This document shows positions 33,059 through 44,944 of a DNA stretch of 64,000 bases, piece after piece (position 1 is the first letter of the stretch; the number at the start of each line of letters is the position of its first letter). The stretch is from Rheum nobile. Taxonomy: Eukaryota; Streptophyta; Magnoliopsida; Caryophyllales; Polygonaceae. Position numbers and translations under genes: made by a program. The stretch is from positions 1,116,001 through 1,180,000 of the forward strand of contig WOAB01000528.1 in assembly GCA_027886185.1 (NCBI GenBank), written 5' to 3'. The notes under the pieces are model-generated. The model saw only the letters and a program-made list of their open reading frames with translations, was not told the DNA's origin and ran no database searches.

Positions 33059-34070
33059 AGTTAATGACTCCTCTTTTACTTTCTTCGCAGAAAAGAGCGA
33101 GGCTAATGACTTCTGTGCTTTAAAGGTAATGTAGAACTTGTCATAACTCAATTTGATCTACTTAAATGTATGCTTATTATGGAGTAACTGTTCATAGAGG
33201 CTTGTACCCTTATTATGTAGGGAGTAGCATCTTGTTTAATTTTATCTCATTTGCACGTAGGACTCAAAATGTTAGGAAAACATGAACATAAATTATATGT
33301 TGTTTGAAAGGTTTAAAACGACCAGATTAATGAACAATTCATTAATTGCATGCTTTGAAATAGATGTCGATCAGACGCAAGATAATCTCAATTCATCTAT
33401 TTTCAAAGCATGCAATTAATGAATTGAGATTATCTGCTTCCTAAATTTGTAATCCAATATGGTTTACAACGACAAGATTGATCCATCAATTTCTTACTTC
33501 AGCCAAAATAAATTGTATTCATCAATAGAATAATAAATTTGAAGGGGCACTTAAGTGGGTGGATAAAAAAGTTAAAAGGGTGGAATAAAAGCACATCAAG
33601 GGATAAGAGAAGTGTGGGATAGTGGGGGCTTCCACTCAAGTTCAACTATGTACAACAACGCTTTTCTCGTGAGTTCGAAAGTAACTGTGTGCCATTTTGT
33701 CTTTGCATTTTTTTCAGGGGGTGATTCTTCTACTATGAGGTAGCCTACCCATTTGCCATGTCATCTAAAAATTATCAATTTATTTGAGTACTTTACTAGG
33801 GATTGTAAAAGAGTTATTCTTAATTATTACCCCTATGCAACTCTAGAAAACAAATAAAACTAGCTACCTAATCCCGGCTTCATCTTTTTGAAGATTGAAG
33901 AGGCCGAATTAATGGAGTCATGGGGTTAAACATACTATTATTAATTTATTATACAATCAGATTCCAGTTAATTTTTACATGAGGATACAAATTCCTCTCA
34001 ATATTAGCCAAAAGGAAATTATTTGGGGTAATTTTTGGAGGCTTCTCTCGTCTTCCTCTGTAGTAGATAA
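33059..34070. other. 3' flank of the methyltransferase-like gene with a foldback
   Basis: Presumed 3' UTR and intergenic DNA. The only clear structure is the inverted repeat at 33335-33435. AATAAA-like words occur near 33508-33536. I see no gene. Confidence 0.5.
33335..33435. repeat. Nested inverted repeat (foldback)
   Basis: Arm 33335-33366 is the reverse complement of 33394-33426 apart from one inserted T. A second perfect pair of 17 bases (33380-33396 with 33419-33435, AGATAATCTCAATTCAT) overlaps the second arm. Two overlapping inverted pairs sharing one arm are unusual for a simple hairpin. Confidence 0.88.
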
Positions 34071-34495
34071 CTAGTGTAGTATCCGTGCTGTGTATGGGAT
34101 TTGTTTATTCTTTCTTACATTAAAAAAATAGTATATAAAAATTATATATTTAATTGATATAGAAATATGTAGGTAAGATGAATGTTAATGTAAAAAATAA
34201 TTATTTGAATATAAAATATTAAAGAGATTAACAAAATACATTATCAAAAGAGAGGCAAAATTCTCCACAACTTTATTATTAATAAAATTGGTTAAGTAGT
34301 TTTGAAACGTGGATAGTCATATCTCTAACATCTATACTATTAAAACGATAAAGCATAATCAAAATATTTATCTAATACATGAAAATGAAATCCTAAACAT
34401 AAAATATCGTAAGATATTCAAAATTGCTACAAATTATGAAAAATTTTGTTGTATATTGATAGTAGTATTAGATCTTTTTTTATTTTTGTCCCATA

Positions 34496-35590
34496 TCAAA
34501 ATCTCCAAACATTTTTTGCTAGTAACTCTTGATGATGCAATACAAAACTGATCATGAGTGATGCAATATAAAATTGACCATGAGCAAAAACAGGGCGTGA
34601 AAGATACAAACCGACATTTGTAAGAGATTGACCCTGGTTATTGTTTATCGTCGTAGCAAAACAAACACTCAAGAGAAATTGTCTTCGTTGAAACTTGAAC
34701 GTGTATGAAGTGTTTGACGGTGACATGAGCATACGAGGATTCAAAACTATATGTCTAATATTGTAGTTAAAACAGTTCTTCCTTGTATGACATGACTGTC
34801 GAGCTGCGTGGTTATCAATCTTATCCCATTGTATAAACTTGAAGAATGATCAGTATTTCAAAGCAGCATAATAGGGACCTTAACCTTAGTTTTCAATACA
34901 TGATTTGGGACACCAAAATATCTAATACTTTTCAAGTAGTCAGAAGTATAAACACTTGTATCATTGTCTGTAATAAAACCTGTCTTGCAAAGGCTATCCG
35001 AATTGAGATAGATTTTTTCATTACTTGGTAACAAATACAATATATAGTTATTAACTCTATTTACCTCTTCATGTGGTGGTGCAAGAATTGCTCGTTCTTC
35101 AAAGTATTTTGGAGACAATTGATTGTCCAAAAAGAGGGATAAACAAACTTAATAATTGCTGGAATCAGATCTAAGTCATAATTCTTCACCAATAGTTCAT
35201 CAGGAATTTATATTTGTGTTTTTTCATCATGTCATCGCCTACAGTACCATCTCTGATGCTTAATACCCTTTCAGAAAATTTCTTTGCTTCTTGGATATCA
35301 TAATAAAATGTACCTTGTTGAATCCTCATATTTCTTGTCAAATTAAGAATTTTGCAATATTCTCACAAATAAGAGGAATTAATGGTGGCAAAAATAATAT
35401 TTTGCTTGCTTCCTTTTGTGATAATGGGAAGGATTTGCCTAAAGTCTCCACCAAATACTACGACTTTTTCTCCAAAAGGTTGTACTGAACTAAGGGGATT
35501 TGTAGCCCATAGAATATCTTGTAAAGTCATGTCCAATGTTTCAAAATATAATCTATTCGTCATCGGAGCTCATCCCAGATAATAAGCTGG
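34496..35590 (-). pseudogene. Helitron PIF1-type helicase fragments
   Basis: Three minus-strand frames appear in the right order for the C-terminal half of a Helitron Rep-helicase: KVVVFGGDFRQILPI (35563-35363), ERAILAPPHEEVNRVNNYIL and a VPIMLL end (35130-34858), and NNQGQSLTNVGLYLSRPVFAHGQFYIA (34744-34496, the last helicase motif). Stops and frame changes separate them. The Walker A part and the Rep nuclease are not seen. The enzyme would unwind DNA during rolling-circle transposition. Confidence 0.85.
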
Positions 35591-36815
35591 TATCACAAAT
35601 CAATTCAGATAGTTTTGTACCTGAACTTAAGTTGTAAAGTTAACAAAATCATAACTTGTGAAGATGATCAAACTATATTAACTACGATCAATAAGTATTT
35701 TAAATAATAATAATAATAATGATAAATTATATTTAACAAATACGTTGCGAAGATTAGGCCCATATGAAATTTGGTTTACAATTATGTTAAAATAGGTTAT
35801 TTATTTTATAGAGTTGTCGTTTGAAGATAAAAACACATTAGGAAAGAGCATATATATATATCATAATATAATATAATACATATATATACAATACACTTGA
35901 TAAATACAACATACTATATGATCTTTAGTTCGTATAAATTGGATTCAAATGACTTTCAATAGACTCTACGAAATACATTAGTTATGGAAATTGGTAAGTA
36001 AACTACTACAACATAAACACTGGATTTGTCTTAATCGACTTCGAGAGAATCTTTTCAATAATATTTTATATATTCTTGATAGAAATCTACGGTTTTAAGC
36101 AATTTGTGAACTTGATTGTAAAAATATTGTATAGCTTCAATATGTAGAAAATTTATAGAGAAGATTTGTAAAAACCATAAGTGTTTTAGAGATGATATAG
36201 CAAGATTAGTTGATATATATTTACTTACACCATCAAATAAGATATATGAAAAATAGACTTTTCTATCTATTCAAGATTACTTAGAAAAATAAACGATTAA
36301 AAACTCCCTACGCATATAAATTGAGATTCTCTAATAAAAATCTATCTTATTGGTTGTGATTACTTACTATAATCAAAACTTATCTTATTCTATACATGGA
36401 AAATAATTTTTAGTTTTTTCGTATCTTTTCAGAACATTTTGCAGCTCTTTTAGTTGATAATCCTTTTTTATTTTTTTCCTAATAGTTGGATGATGTAGTG
36501 GATGATGGTTAGATGAGTGATGCCATATAGGCAAATCAAACGTGGTGGCGACACATAAGGTTTTGGATTAGTAGATATATAGTAGATTACACTCCACGCT
36601 TTGAACGACTTTAAAAAAAGATCTGCATACCAATAATATGCTATATAAAATAATTGACATGAACATAAACCATTATACTTATAGCACGTTTTCACCTTTG
36701 TTTTGTATAAAGTTTACTTTTAACGACTCTAACTTCTGGATCCTAGTCTTATCTTTTTGTGGTCCATTTTGGAAATGATTAATGTTAAAAATATTGTAGA
36801 TTTATTTCCGCATAG

Positions 36816-37110
36816 TGCATAAATAAATATTACTGAATATTATGTGGTCAATATTGGAAAAAGATAATCAAATATTACAGAATATTCTTTTGTACATTTT
36901 GGAAAGATTTTATTACAAATAATATTCGTATGGCAAGTGTAGGATTCTATTACCATAGATTTTTTATTTTAAAAATAAATCTAAAAAAACCACAAGCTGC
37001 TATATGTCCAATTCAATATCGTGACGTTATGTGGCAACTTAAATTTCGGGCTCATTCTGGGAGCGTCACGTGGCTCAGTCGGTATTTGCGTTTAGTAGTT
37101 ATGTAGTAGA
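36816..37110 (-). repeat. Helitron 5'-end repeat, copy 1
   Basis: About 290 bp, ending TTTAGTAGTTATGTAGTAGA, closely resembles 37697-37967. Both contain a GGCTCATTCT word, a CACGTGGCTC-like word and GTATTTGCGTTTAGTAGTTA. Confidence 0.75.
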
Positions 37111-37696
37111 TTAGTAGGCTAGTCTAATCAAACTGTTAAGTCTTTCCAGTTTATCTGACAAGAATGACTTCAAAAGCACGGACGTACACATGCATTTTAA
37201 TTTCAAAAACATAATAAAATATGTATTAGTAAGTGTGAGTATATGTATAAATATTTTCTCAATAACGAACCACGCTAACAGATAAATAAATTTGGAATGC
37301 CGTTGTTTATCCTCAACCACTAACTCACCATCTCATAAGTAAATTGAGTAGATAACCTAAAAGTTAAATGACGTCATCACTATAGGAAATTTACCGCGCA
37401 ACAATTTAAAAAATATTTTTTTTCTGTGGATCTCTATTGGTAAGCTAGCTAGAACGCACGTACATATTCAAAATTCACTGGATGAATATCCCGATCGCAA
37501 TTAATTCTTAATTCTGCTATTTTAGGTAGGATATTTAAATATTTAATGACATATTAAAATAAAAATGATCATATATCATATATATGATATTAATAGAGTA
37601 AGAGTAAAGATATTAAATTATCTCAGATATGGTAAAAGAATGTACTTAATCAATATATATTGACAGATAAGAAGAAAAAAAAGATCGTGATCTTAA

Positions 37697-37967
37697 TATA
37701 TAAGGTAAGAGTATATTTTATAATATAAATATTATAGAATATTTTGTTGTACATTTAGGAAAGATTTTATTATAAATAATATTAGTATGACAAGTATAGG
37801 ATTCTATTACTATAATTTTTTAATTTTAAAATAAATAAATCTAAAACCACATGCCATCACGTGTCCAATTTAATATCATGACGCCACGTGGCAGTGTAAA
37901 ATTTGGGCTCATTCTAAGAGCGCTACGTGGCTCAATCAGTATTTGCGTTTAGTAGTTATATAGTAGA
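37697..37967 (-). repeat. Helitron 5'-end repeat, copy 2
   Basis: Direct repeat of 36816-37110 in the same orientation, ending TTATATAGTAGA before T. The shared terminal segment suggests two 5' ends of one Helitron family side by side. Confidence 0.75.
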
Positions 37968-38099
37968 TTATGGATTTATTTATATATTTTCTCTCTTTTG
38001 TATAAACTATGGCTTTTCCACTTCTAGTACTATTTATTTTCTCTCTTTTATATAAGATATTGGTTCAACCTAAATGAATTTAAAAAAAAAATAGGAAAG

Positions 38100-38837
38100 T
38101 GTTGTTCTTCACACCTAAATTTGTCATCACATATGTTAATTATAAAAAATATCCCTCATAAGGTTTTTATTTTCTTTATTGCCATAAAACCCCAAACTCC
38201 CCTCTCACTTGCCTTTCTTGTGCTCCCTGCTCTTCCATAATTAAAGCCAAAATCCTCTCAATTACCCTTTTTTAACATCACCAAAGCATTTTCCAGTATT
38301 CTGACATCCGAAATGACTTTACAATATAATGAGTTGTGAATCTCCACATGGATTTCTAATGCTGAATTGCTGTATTCCGATTGAATTGATATGTTAGACC
38401 ACTCCATCTAGTTGGATCTACCGCGGCCCGCAACGTATTTGAAGTCGTCAACAATATCCTGGAACTCTTATCTGATCCGAGAATAATAAATGTACAGACC
38501 TCATAGGCAAAAATTATAGATTTTACAACATAACAGTTTCGAATTAGCAGAATTTTCATCTATTTGAAGCTAGGCAATTAATCAGGATTTTCACTGAAAA
38601 CTAACAAAAAATACACAGTGCAAGTATCTATCTTTGAATCAAAAGAAAAATTAATTGGAGGCGGATTTATATCCGAGTTCCAGTGGAAGAAATCGTTTTT
38701 AATTTTATGAAATGGAAGAATGTAATAGCGTTGTATATGCTGTGAGGGAAGGGATGCATATTTTTGGTGAGTGGGTTTATGGTAAAAAAAAAGTATAAAA
38801 ATGTGAGGTGAGCTGTTTTCTAGTGTGAAGAATAACA
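38100..38837. mobile_element. Possible TIR element (738 bp)
   Basis: Terminal inverted repeat TGTTGTTCTTCACACC on the left pairs with AGTGTGAAGAATAACA on the right at 14 of 16 positions. No target-site duplication is clear, and no transposase is seen. The class is undetermined. Confidence 0.4.
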
Positions 38838-39121
38838 TTTATGAAAAAATAATCCAAAACAATTTACAGTTCCAAAATATTACTATCGGTTTTTTAGTAA
38901 GAAGTAGATCTATATTAAAGGGTAACTTTTTGTTGAAATACTCAAGATAATATAGTCGTTTTTTGTTGGATTAATTATTTTTTGTTGCAAACTAATCCAA
39001 CACAAATTATGATTCCAAAAAAAGTAGACGCTTATATTTAGATTTTAAGAATTTCAATTGAACACACTTTTTTGTATTACCTCGCTATTTTATACAAGTT
39101 CAAATAAGTTTCAATTTCTTA

Positions 39122-39725
39122 TGTGGTGAATAAACTTGTCCTGTATTCGAAAGTTGTAATTAAATAAAATTAATATATAAGTTTAGTGGATTATTTTTTC
39201 TATTATCAATTGATTTTAAAATGAAACTCTATTGAGTTTAAGTATTAGGCTTTATGTGCGACTTGCGCACATACAAACATGTGTCCAGTCTATCGATTCA
39301 TCGAACTTTAACATAATATCATAGCGGGTTTCGAGTCTAGGTTCATTTCCTGCTTTATCTTAGCTTAGCCTGCCATGATGACATGATATGAGCTAGCTCG
39401 TTTGACCTGTCGACCTTGAGACATTTTTTGGGCTTAACCTAGCTGTCATGGGGGCATGATATAGGCTAACCCGTTTGGTTTGCGACCTTAAGACATGTTG
39501 TCAAGTGTTAGATGGTCTAGTTGCACTTGAGGGGACGTGTGGAGAATAAACTTCCCCTATATCGAAAAGTTTAGACTAAACAAAATTAATATAAGCTTAG
39601 TGAATTATTTCTCATATTATTCAGTGTCATTAGAATGGAACTTCATTGAGCTTAAATGTTGGACTAAATGTGTGACTTGTGCACAAACAGACACGTAAAA
39701 AAAATCAACCTAGTGGACTTTAACA
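39122..39725 (+). mobile_element. TRIM (terminal-repeat retrotransposon in miniature)
   Basis: Two direct repeats of 192 bp (39122-39313) and 188 bp (39538-39725) both start TGTGG.GAATAAACTT and end GACTTTAACA-like. Between them are 224 bp with a decayed primer site right after the first repeat (TAATATCATAGC against TGGTATCAGAGC) and a polypurine-like CACTTGAGGGGACG right before the second. No coding capacity. The repeats are clearly diverged from one another, so the insertion is old. No clear target-site duplication. Confidence 0.72.
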
Positions 39726-40179
39726 TATTTATATTGTCGAATATATTTAGAATTAACTCAAAACAATTTAGCTTAAAAAGCCACGTCCTTTATTTTACAA
39801 TTGCATTTAAAAAGCTAGATTATGAACTCAAACTTATCCCTCATTTGGTTGAACGAGGAAAATGAGTTTCTGGGAATTTAGTTACTTTTTAGAAATTGTA
39901 AATTGCTGAAAAAAATATTATTTTTTATATAAACATATGAAGTAAGAATATTACCATTTAAAAATGCATGAGGTAATTCTTACATATATCTTCAAGGTAA
40001 GTGCAATTCCTATGATTTGGAAAAATTACAATTTTCTAGAAAGCAATTTCTCATGATTTATTTTGAACCAAACACAAGAAATTAATGTACTTCCTCTGAA
40101 AATTCAACATCTTACAAAATAATGTGAACAACTATTATGGATTAGAAGTTTAGAATTCAAAATGAAATAAACAATCACT

Positions 40180-40187
40180 AACAACCT
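40180..40187. repeat. 8-bp target-site duplication of the hAT-type MITE
   Basis: AACAACCT occurs here and exactly at 40623-40630, on either side of the element. Confidence 0.8.
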
Positions 40188-40622
40188 TAGGGTTGTTCAT
40201 TGGTCGGTTCAATATTCGGTTTTAGATCGGACCGGAACCGAATCGTTTATATTCGGTTTGATTTTCGTTTTTCATAAAAGTAATAGTCGGTTTTCAGTTC
40301 GGTTAAAATATAATATTTTAAAAAATAAAAATAAAACCCTAGACTTATAGATAAATTAGTAACCCTTATTCAGTTTGGTCTAATACGGTTCAATTCGGGC
40401 CCAAATTCGGTTCGGTCTAATCTGATTTGGTTCCTTAAGACACATTTTAGCAATTTAATTTAACATATTTTTGACATGTTCGATTATTTCGATTTATAAA
40501 TAAATCGAATCGAACCCTAACCGAGTATGTTCGGTTTGGTTTTCGATCAACAAAAATATGATATTCGGTTTTTGTTTTATTCGGTTCAACTCGATTCGAT
40601 TTTGATTCGATAAACAGCCCTA
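40188..40622. mobile_element. hAT-type MITE (435 bp)
   Basis: Terminal inverted repeats TAGGGTTGTT and AACAGCCCTA, an 8-bp exact duplication, and internal runs of GGTTCGGTTT-type words. The 8-bp duplication and TAGGG start fit a non-autonomous hAT element. No transposase. Confidence 0.78.
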
Positions 40623-41581
40623 AACAACCTCTATGATTAGGGTCACATAGAGATTTTAGGATCTTACAGTTGTTACCTAATATAAAAACAATGATCCATA
40701 TATTATCGCATATTATATACATACAAAAAAAATATTTTGCTACTGTAAAATTGACTTTGTCTTGTAAAGTAATTTTCTTGATTTTTCACCCTTGAAAACT
40801 CAGTACAATACATGAAAAACTTAATCAAATATATTAGTACGTGAGTAACATTGTCTTGATTATGTCCAATTTTGATTTAATGTATTTGAAGCCTGACACA
40901 AAATAGATTATTATATTTTTTAGGGTGAACAACATTAACAACTCTAATAGAAATAAAACTGTACAAAAAAAGAGAGGTGAAAAAATAAATCTAAATTTTC
41001 TCTAAAAATATAATAACATCTTACGATAAGTTTAACTACAAGACACTTGTTTTTTTTTTTGTTAAAGAAGAGGTGGTACTCTTTACTTGTCTTTTTTTAG
41101 TTTTAGAAAGAAATGTTTAATCATATTGATAATCTACTAAACTAAAATTCATTCTATTTGTTTCTTATCCTACTTTGACATTTAAATCTTATTTATATAT
41201 ATTACAATCACTTGATTTAGAAAACATTTTCAGATTTAATGTGTGAATTGAGAGTAAAAGAGTTTAGATGTACGGACTCCAATAATGATAATCATAAGAT
41301 TTATACGCTATATATATATTATAAAGTTATAATATATGCACTTGTATATATGTCTACTCATTAATAAGATTTATACGCTAAATTAATATATGTATTAATG
41401 AAAATGATTTCAAATATATGTATTTTATATTAATATGATAATAGTATAAATTAAATATGACTTTTTCAAAAAAATAAGAATTTTGCTTCATTTTCAAAAA
41501 AAATAAGAACTTTGCTCCCTCGTAAATCTCTTTAGCCCACTTACCCATGCACCAGACCCTTCCCAATTAATGTATCTAATA

Positions 41582-41847
41582 CTACTTCCGTATCAAAATA
41601 TTTGTCTTTCTAGTCTTAATTTTTTGTCTCAATATACTTGTCATTTTAGTATATATTACATCTACTTTATATATATTTTTTTATAGTTTTTAACACTTTT
41701 TAATAAATGAGAGAAAAATTGTTAATAATTATATTGAAAAAATAACAAAATAAAATAATAAATAAGAACATATTTATACATTTCACACTCTCCTTAATAT
41801 ATGTACAATTGTCCAAAAAAACAAGTATTTTGATACAAAACAAATAG
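41582..41847. mobile_element. Stowaway-like MITE (about 266 bp)
   Basis: The ends CTACTTCCGTATCAAAATA and the opposing GTATTTTGATAC...AATAG form imperfect inverted repeats, flanked by TA dinucleotides. The left end resembles the Stowaway consensus start CTCCCTCCGT. AT-rich interior. Confidence 0.55.
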
Positions 41848-42960
41848 TAGGTAATTATCTTAAAAGTAAATAAAATGAAAAAATAAACACTCTCTCGACC
41901 TTTTTTCATTTCATTAAATATTGTATCAGTTCACTTGGACAACCCGGTTATAAGGGCAGTCCACCCTGAAGATAGGAGAAACATTTTTTTTTTTTTTCTT
42001 TCTGTTTCCATTGTCTTCTCCAAAAACAAAATGATTGAGATTGTGTTTGGTTATTCGTGTGGAAGCTAGCTAGGGAGTGGAGAATTGGGTCAAAATTATA
42101 CTCCTAAGTTTTAGCTTTGATGCACAAGAATTAATAAATTTTTTATTAGCCAAATTATCCTATAAAACGTATAGTAAACGTGCAAAAATGAGTATTTATT
42201 ACCACTTTGGAATTTGGTTATGAAGGCATGGTATAACTCCGGGTAAAAACTCTCCAATGAAATTTCTTTATTCCATGGTAAACATTAAAGAGCAATTCCT
42301 TAATACTAGCACTTTGATTAACGTAAAAGAGTGGAAGAGATTGGCAAGTGGAGGGTTTTAATTTTGAACAAACTAATGCAAAGCATTATTTCATTCAAAA
42401 CGTCAAACATTTGTGATCAATATTAAGAGCCTAAATGTCGGTACGAACGTAGGATGACACTGACAAATTAAACTGGAAAAGAAATAAAATAAGACTCTAA
42501 TATCACCATATTTATCTATGAGGCAATCATACAACAATATATTAAATTAAAAGAAAATAAAAAAAGAGGCGAGTAAGAAAGGAGCTAGGTTAAGTTTTCT
42601 TTAAGGACCCGTTCGATACAGCTTGAAGGAGTTGAAAAAACCGAATTCCAGCTAGTCTCATCTTCAAAAGATGTGTTGGGTGAGTAGATGGAAGAAGCTA
42701 GAAATAGCTGAAAGGAAATGGAATTTCAACAAATTAGCAAGCTTACCCCCAAGCTTAGACTTTCCGTTTCATCCCCGACTATGTTGTAAGTCATCCCCTC
42801 CGTTATTCAATTATCCATAGCTAAGTTGTCCAGATTTGAACATGGAGTCAATTTTTGAAGAACCTGACACATCTGAGCATGAAGTCAATCTTTTCACCCA
42901 AACCGAGCGGTATGGTCTCCAGATCTAGGAAAGGTCGTTCATTTTCACACAGTCGATTTT
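41848..42960. other. AT-rich intergenic DNA
   Basis: No reading frame, repeat or element boundary that I can support. The words GGACCCGTTCGATACAGCTT near 42605 look like a MITE end, but I find no partner. Confidence 0.4.
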
Positions 42961-42962
42961 TT

Positions 42963-43212
42963 TTATGAATCAAATTGAGCATCAAGCTTCGATGGCGGTG
43001 GAAGGAGGCAGAAGACACCATTGTTGAACAAATCGAGCTGCGAGCTTATATGGTGGTGGGAGGAGGATGGAGCTGGAAGACGTCATTATTGAACAAATCG
43101 AGCAACAAGCTTCGATGGCGGTAGGAGGAGGATGGAGTTGGAAGACGTACTCCATTGTTGAACAAATCAAACAACTAGATTCAATGGTGGTAGGTGGATG
43201 GAGGTGGAACTC
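42963..43212. repeat. Minisatellite, about 67-bp units
   Basis: The word TTGTTGAACAAATCGAGC or a close variant recurs at 43019, 43086 and 43153, with a related partial unit near 42965. Each unit also has a TTCGATGGCGGTAGGAGG-like part. An open frame crosses part of the array, but it is better explained by the period of the repeat. Confidence 0.8.
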
Positions 43213-43739
43213 AATTGTATCCGGGTTTCTGTGTTGTTTTGGACTTGCAATTATAACTTTCATGCCAAAATTTAGCATTTAATTTGTATTTTCGAGCAGC
43301 AAGAAACATATTTATTCTTATCTTAGCATTTGATATCTCGATTTAATTTTTTTTGAAACAAATCAAAAAGTAAGTGGGAGGAGAGGAGGATGCATGGAGG
43401 TGGAAAATAATACCCTTTTATCAATCAAGTAGCTATCTCTTTTAAAATTTTATTTTATGGGCATTTATGTCATTTTACAATATATTTTGCAATTTCAGCT
43501 TCTAAATACTGAACACTCATATTAATTTAAGCTACTTATTCCAGCTTCAACTTCCATATATTCGTTCCAACTTTGTATAGCATTAGCTACTAAATTTAGC
43601 TTCAACTAACTTTAAATTAATATTGGGAAAACTACAAGCTGGTCCAGGCCATGTGAGAGTGAGCCCGTACGTGTTGATGCATGCATGTTCAATCATGTTG
43701 ACGTTGATGTTGATGTAGTAGCTAGTACGTACATGCATG

Positions 43740-43775
43740 CATCAGCATCAGCATCAGCATCAGCATCAGCATCAG
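43740..43775. repeat. (CATCAG)6 microsatellite
   Basis: Six exact tandem copies of CATCAG. Confidence 0.95.
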
Positions 43776-43944
43776 ATGCAAACACGTATAACAGAAACGT
43801 GCATTCTACTCTATTTTTGAGTCTAAACCTAAAAGCTAAGGGCCCTTCAATAAATCGAATATCGCTAGCTATGCCTACATATATACCGATCATCATGCCA
43901 GGCCAGGCCACCATTTCTTGCGTGTATCACCCAATTCAAATAGC

Positions 43945-43952
43945 ACTGACTT
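43945..43952. repeat. Target-site duplication of the truncated LINE
   Basis: ACTGACTT here and at 44847-44854 flank the LINE fragment. Confidence 0.65.
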
Positions 43953-44846
43953 GTTTTTTTTTTAAAGAAAAGATGGCACTTTTCAAAACTTTATTAATGA
44001 GAAAAAATGGCTAATTGAGTAGTAATCGTGCGGGGTTAGCCTGACCCCTAACATCGTCAAACAACAAAAGCAAAATAATAGAAGGACAATCATCTAAAAC
44101 ACATGAATACCTAAAAGAAAAGAATAAGCAAAACTAGGTAAGCAGTCATCAACACAATTAGCCTCCCGATACATAAGACGAAACTGAATAGACCAGTCTC
44201 TACGAATATGAAGCCTTAGCACTAACCAACCAGGCTAGACAAAGGGTACGGTGAAACCTGGCAATACTCTTTTGAAGGAGTAAATGGCCAATTGAGATTC
44301 CGATTCCACAACCACTTGCATGAAACCCCGATCTGATGCAAGCCGAAGACCATGAAGAATACCCCATAACTCAGATATCGGGATAGAACATAAACCAATA
44401 TGATGCACGAAGCCACCCAACCAGTGCCCATCCGAATCCCGTAGGACCCCCGCCGCAGCAGCAAGCCCCTCACCATTGACCACACCATCCGTGTTCACCT
44501 TAGTCCACCCTAATTTCAGCTTCTCCCAGCTAATGCATTTCTCCACACGTACGGTTCGTCCCACTACAATGCAGCCCAATACGACCCATAGCAGCAACGT
44601 ATTCACGAGACATATTGGCCACAAATAAAGAATGATCAGCAAGGAAATCGTCATGATGAAAAAACCGTTGGAGACACCACTTCTAAAGCCACCATAGGGC
44701 GTTGGCGAAGAAACCCGACCAAGCCCCATAGATAACAGTTCGGGTATCCAAACATAAGTTTTGCCGAATCCAAGCACCGTAATCCGCATCAAAGAACTCC
44801 GATCGAGGGAACGGAGGATCAACCTTGAGCCACAAGCTCCTCGCAA
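43953..44846 (-). mobile_element. 5'-truncated LINE with RNase H domain
   Basis: An 894-bp minus-strand copy between an 8-bp duplication, with a poly-T start on the plus strand (poly-A tail on the minus). The frame at 44846-44235 includes WTKVNTDGVVNGEGLAAAAG, LRDSDGHWLGGF and PISELWGILHGL. This is the plant LINE RNase H domain, with catalytic acids in NTDG, SELW and VVESES. The RT part is missing because of the usual 5' truncation. The 3' region (43953-44235) is untranslated. Confidence 0.82.
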
Positions 44847-44944
44847 ACTGACTTAGTTTTTGGTAAGGAAGGAGAATACACCCACCAAATAGTGCAAAAC
44901 TTGAAACTAAAATTAAGGTGCAAAAATGAAATCATGTACAATAA

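Larger units (their letters stand above)
34071..37967 (-). mobile_element. Decayed Helitron region
   Basis: On the minus strand the element end reads GCACGGATACTACACTAG followed by T, the typical Helitron 3' CTAG terminus with a GC-containing near-end segment (plus-strand CTAG at 34071-34074, flanked by A). Helicase fragments lie at 34496-35590. Three candidate 5' termini, each reading A|TCTACTA on the minus strand, lie at 36586, 37110 and 37967, with related 250-bp blocks before the last two. An intact autonomous Helitron is much longer, so this is a deletion product or a nest of copies. Confidence 0.75.

Noticed and set aside
43685..44014. 109-codon frame over the CATCAG repeat
   Set aside because: The frame is a product of the hexamer repeat and runs into the LINE 3' end.
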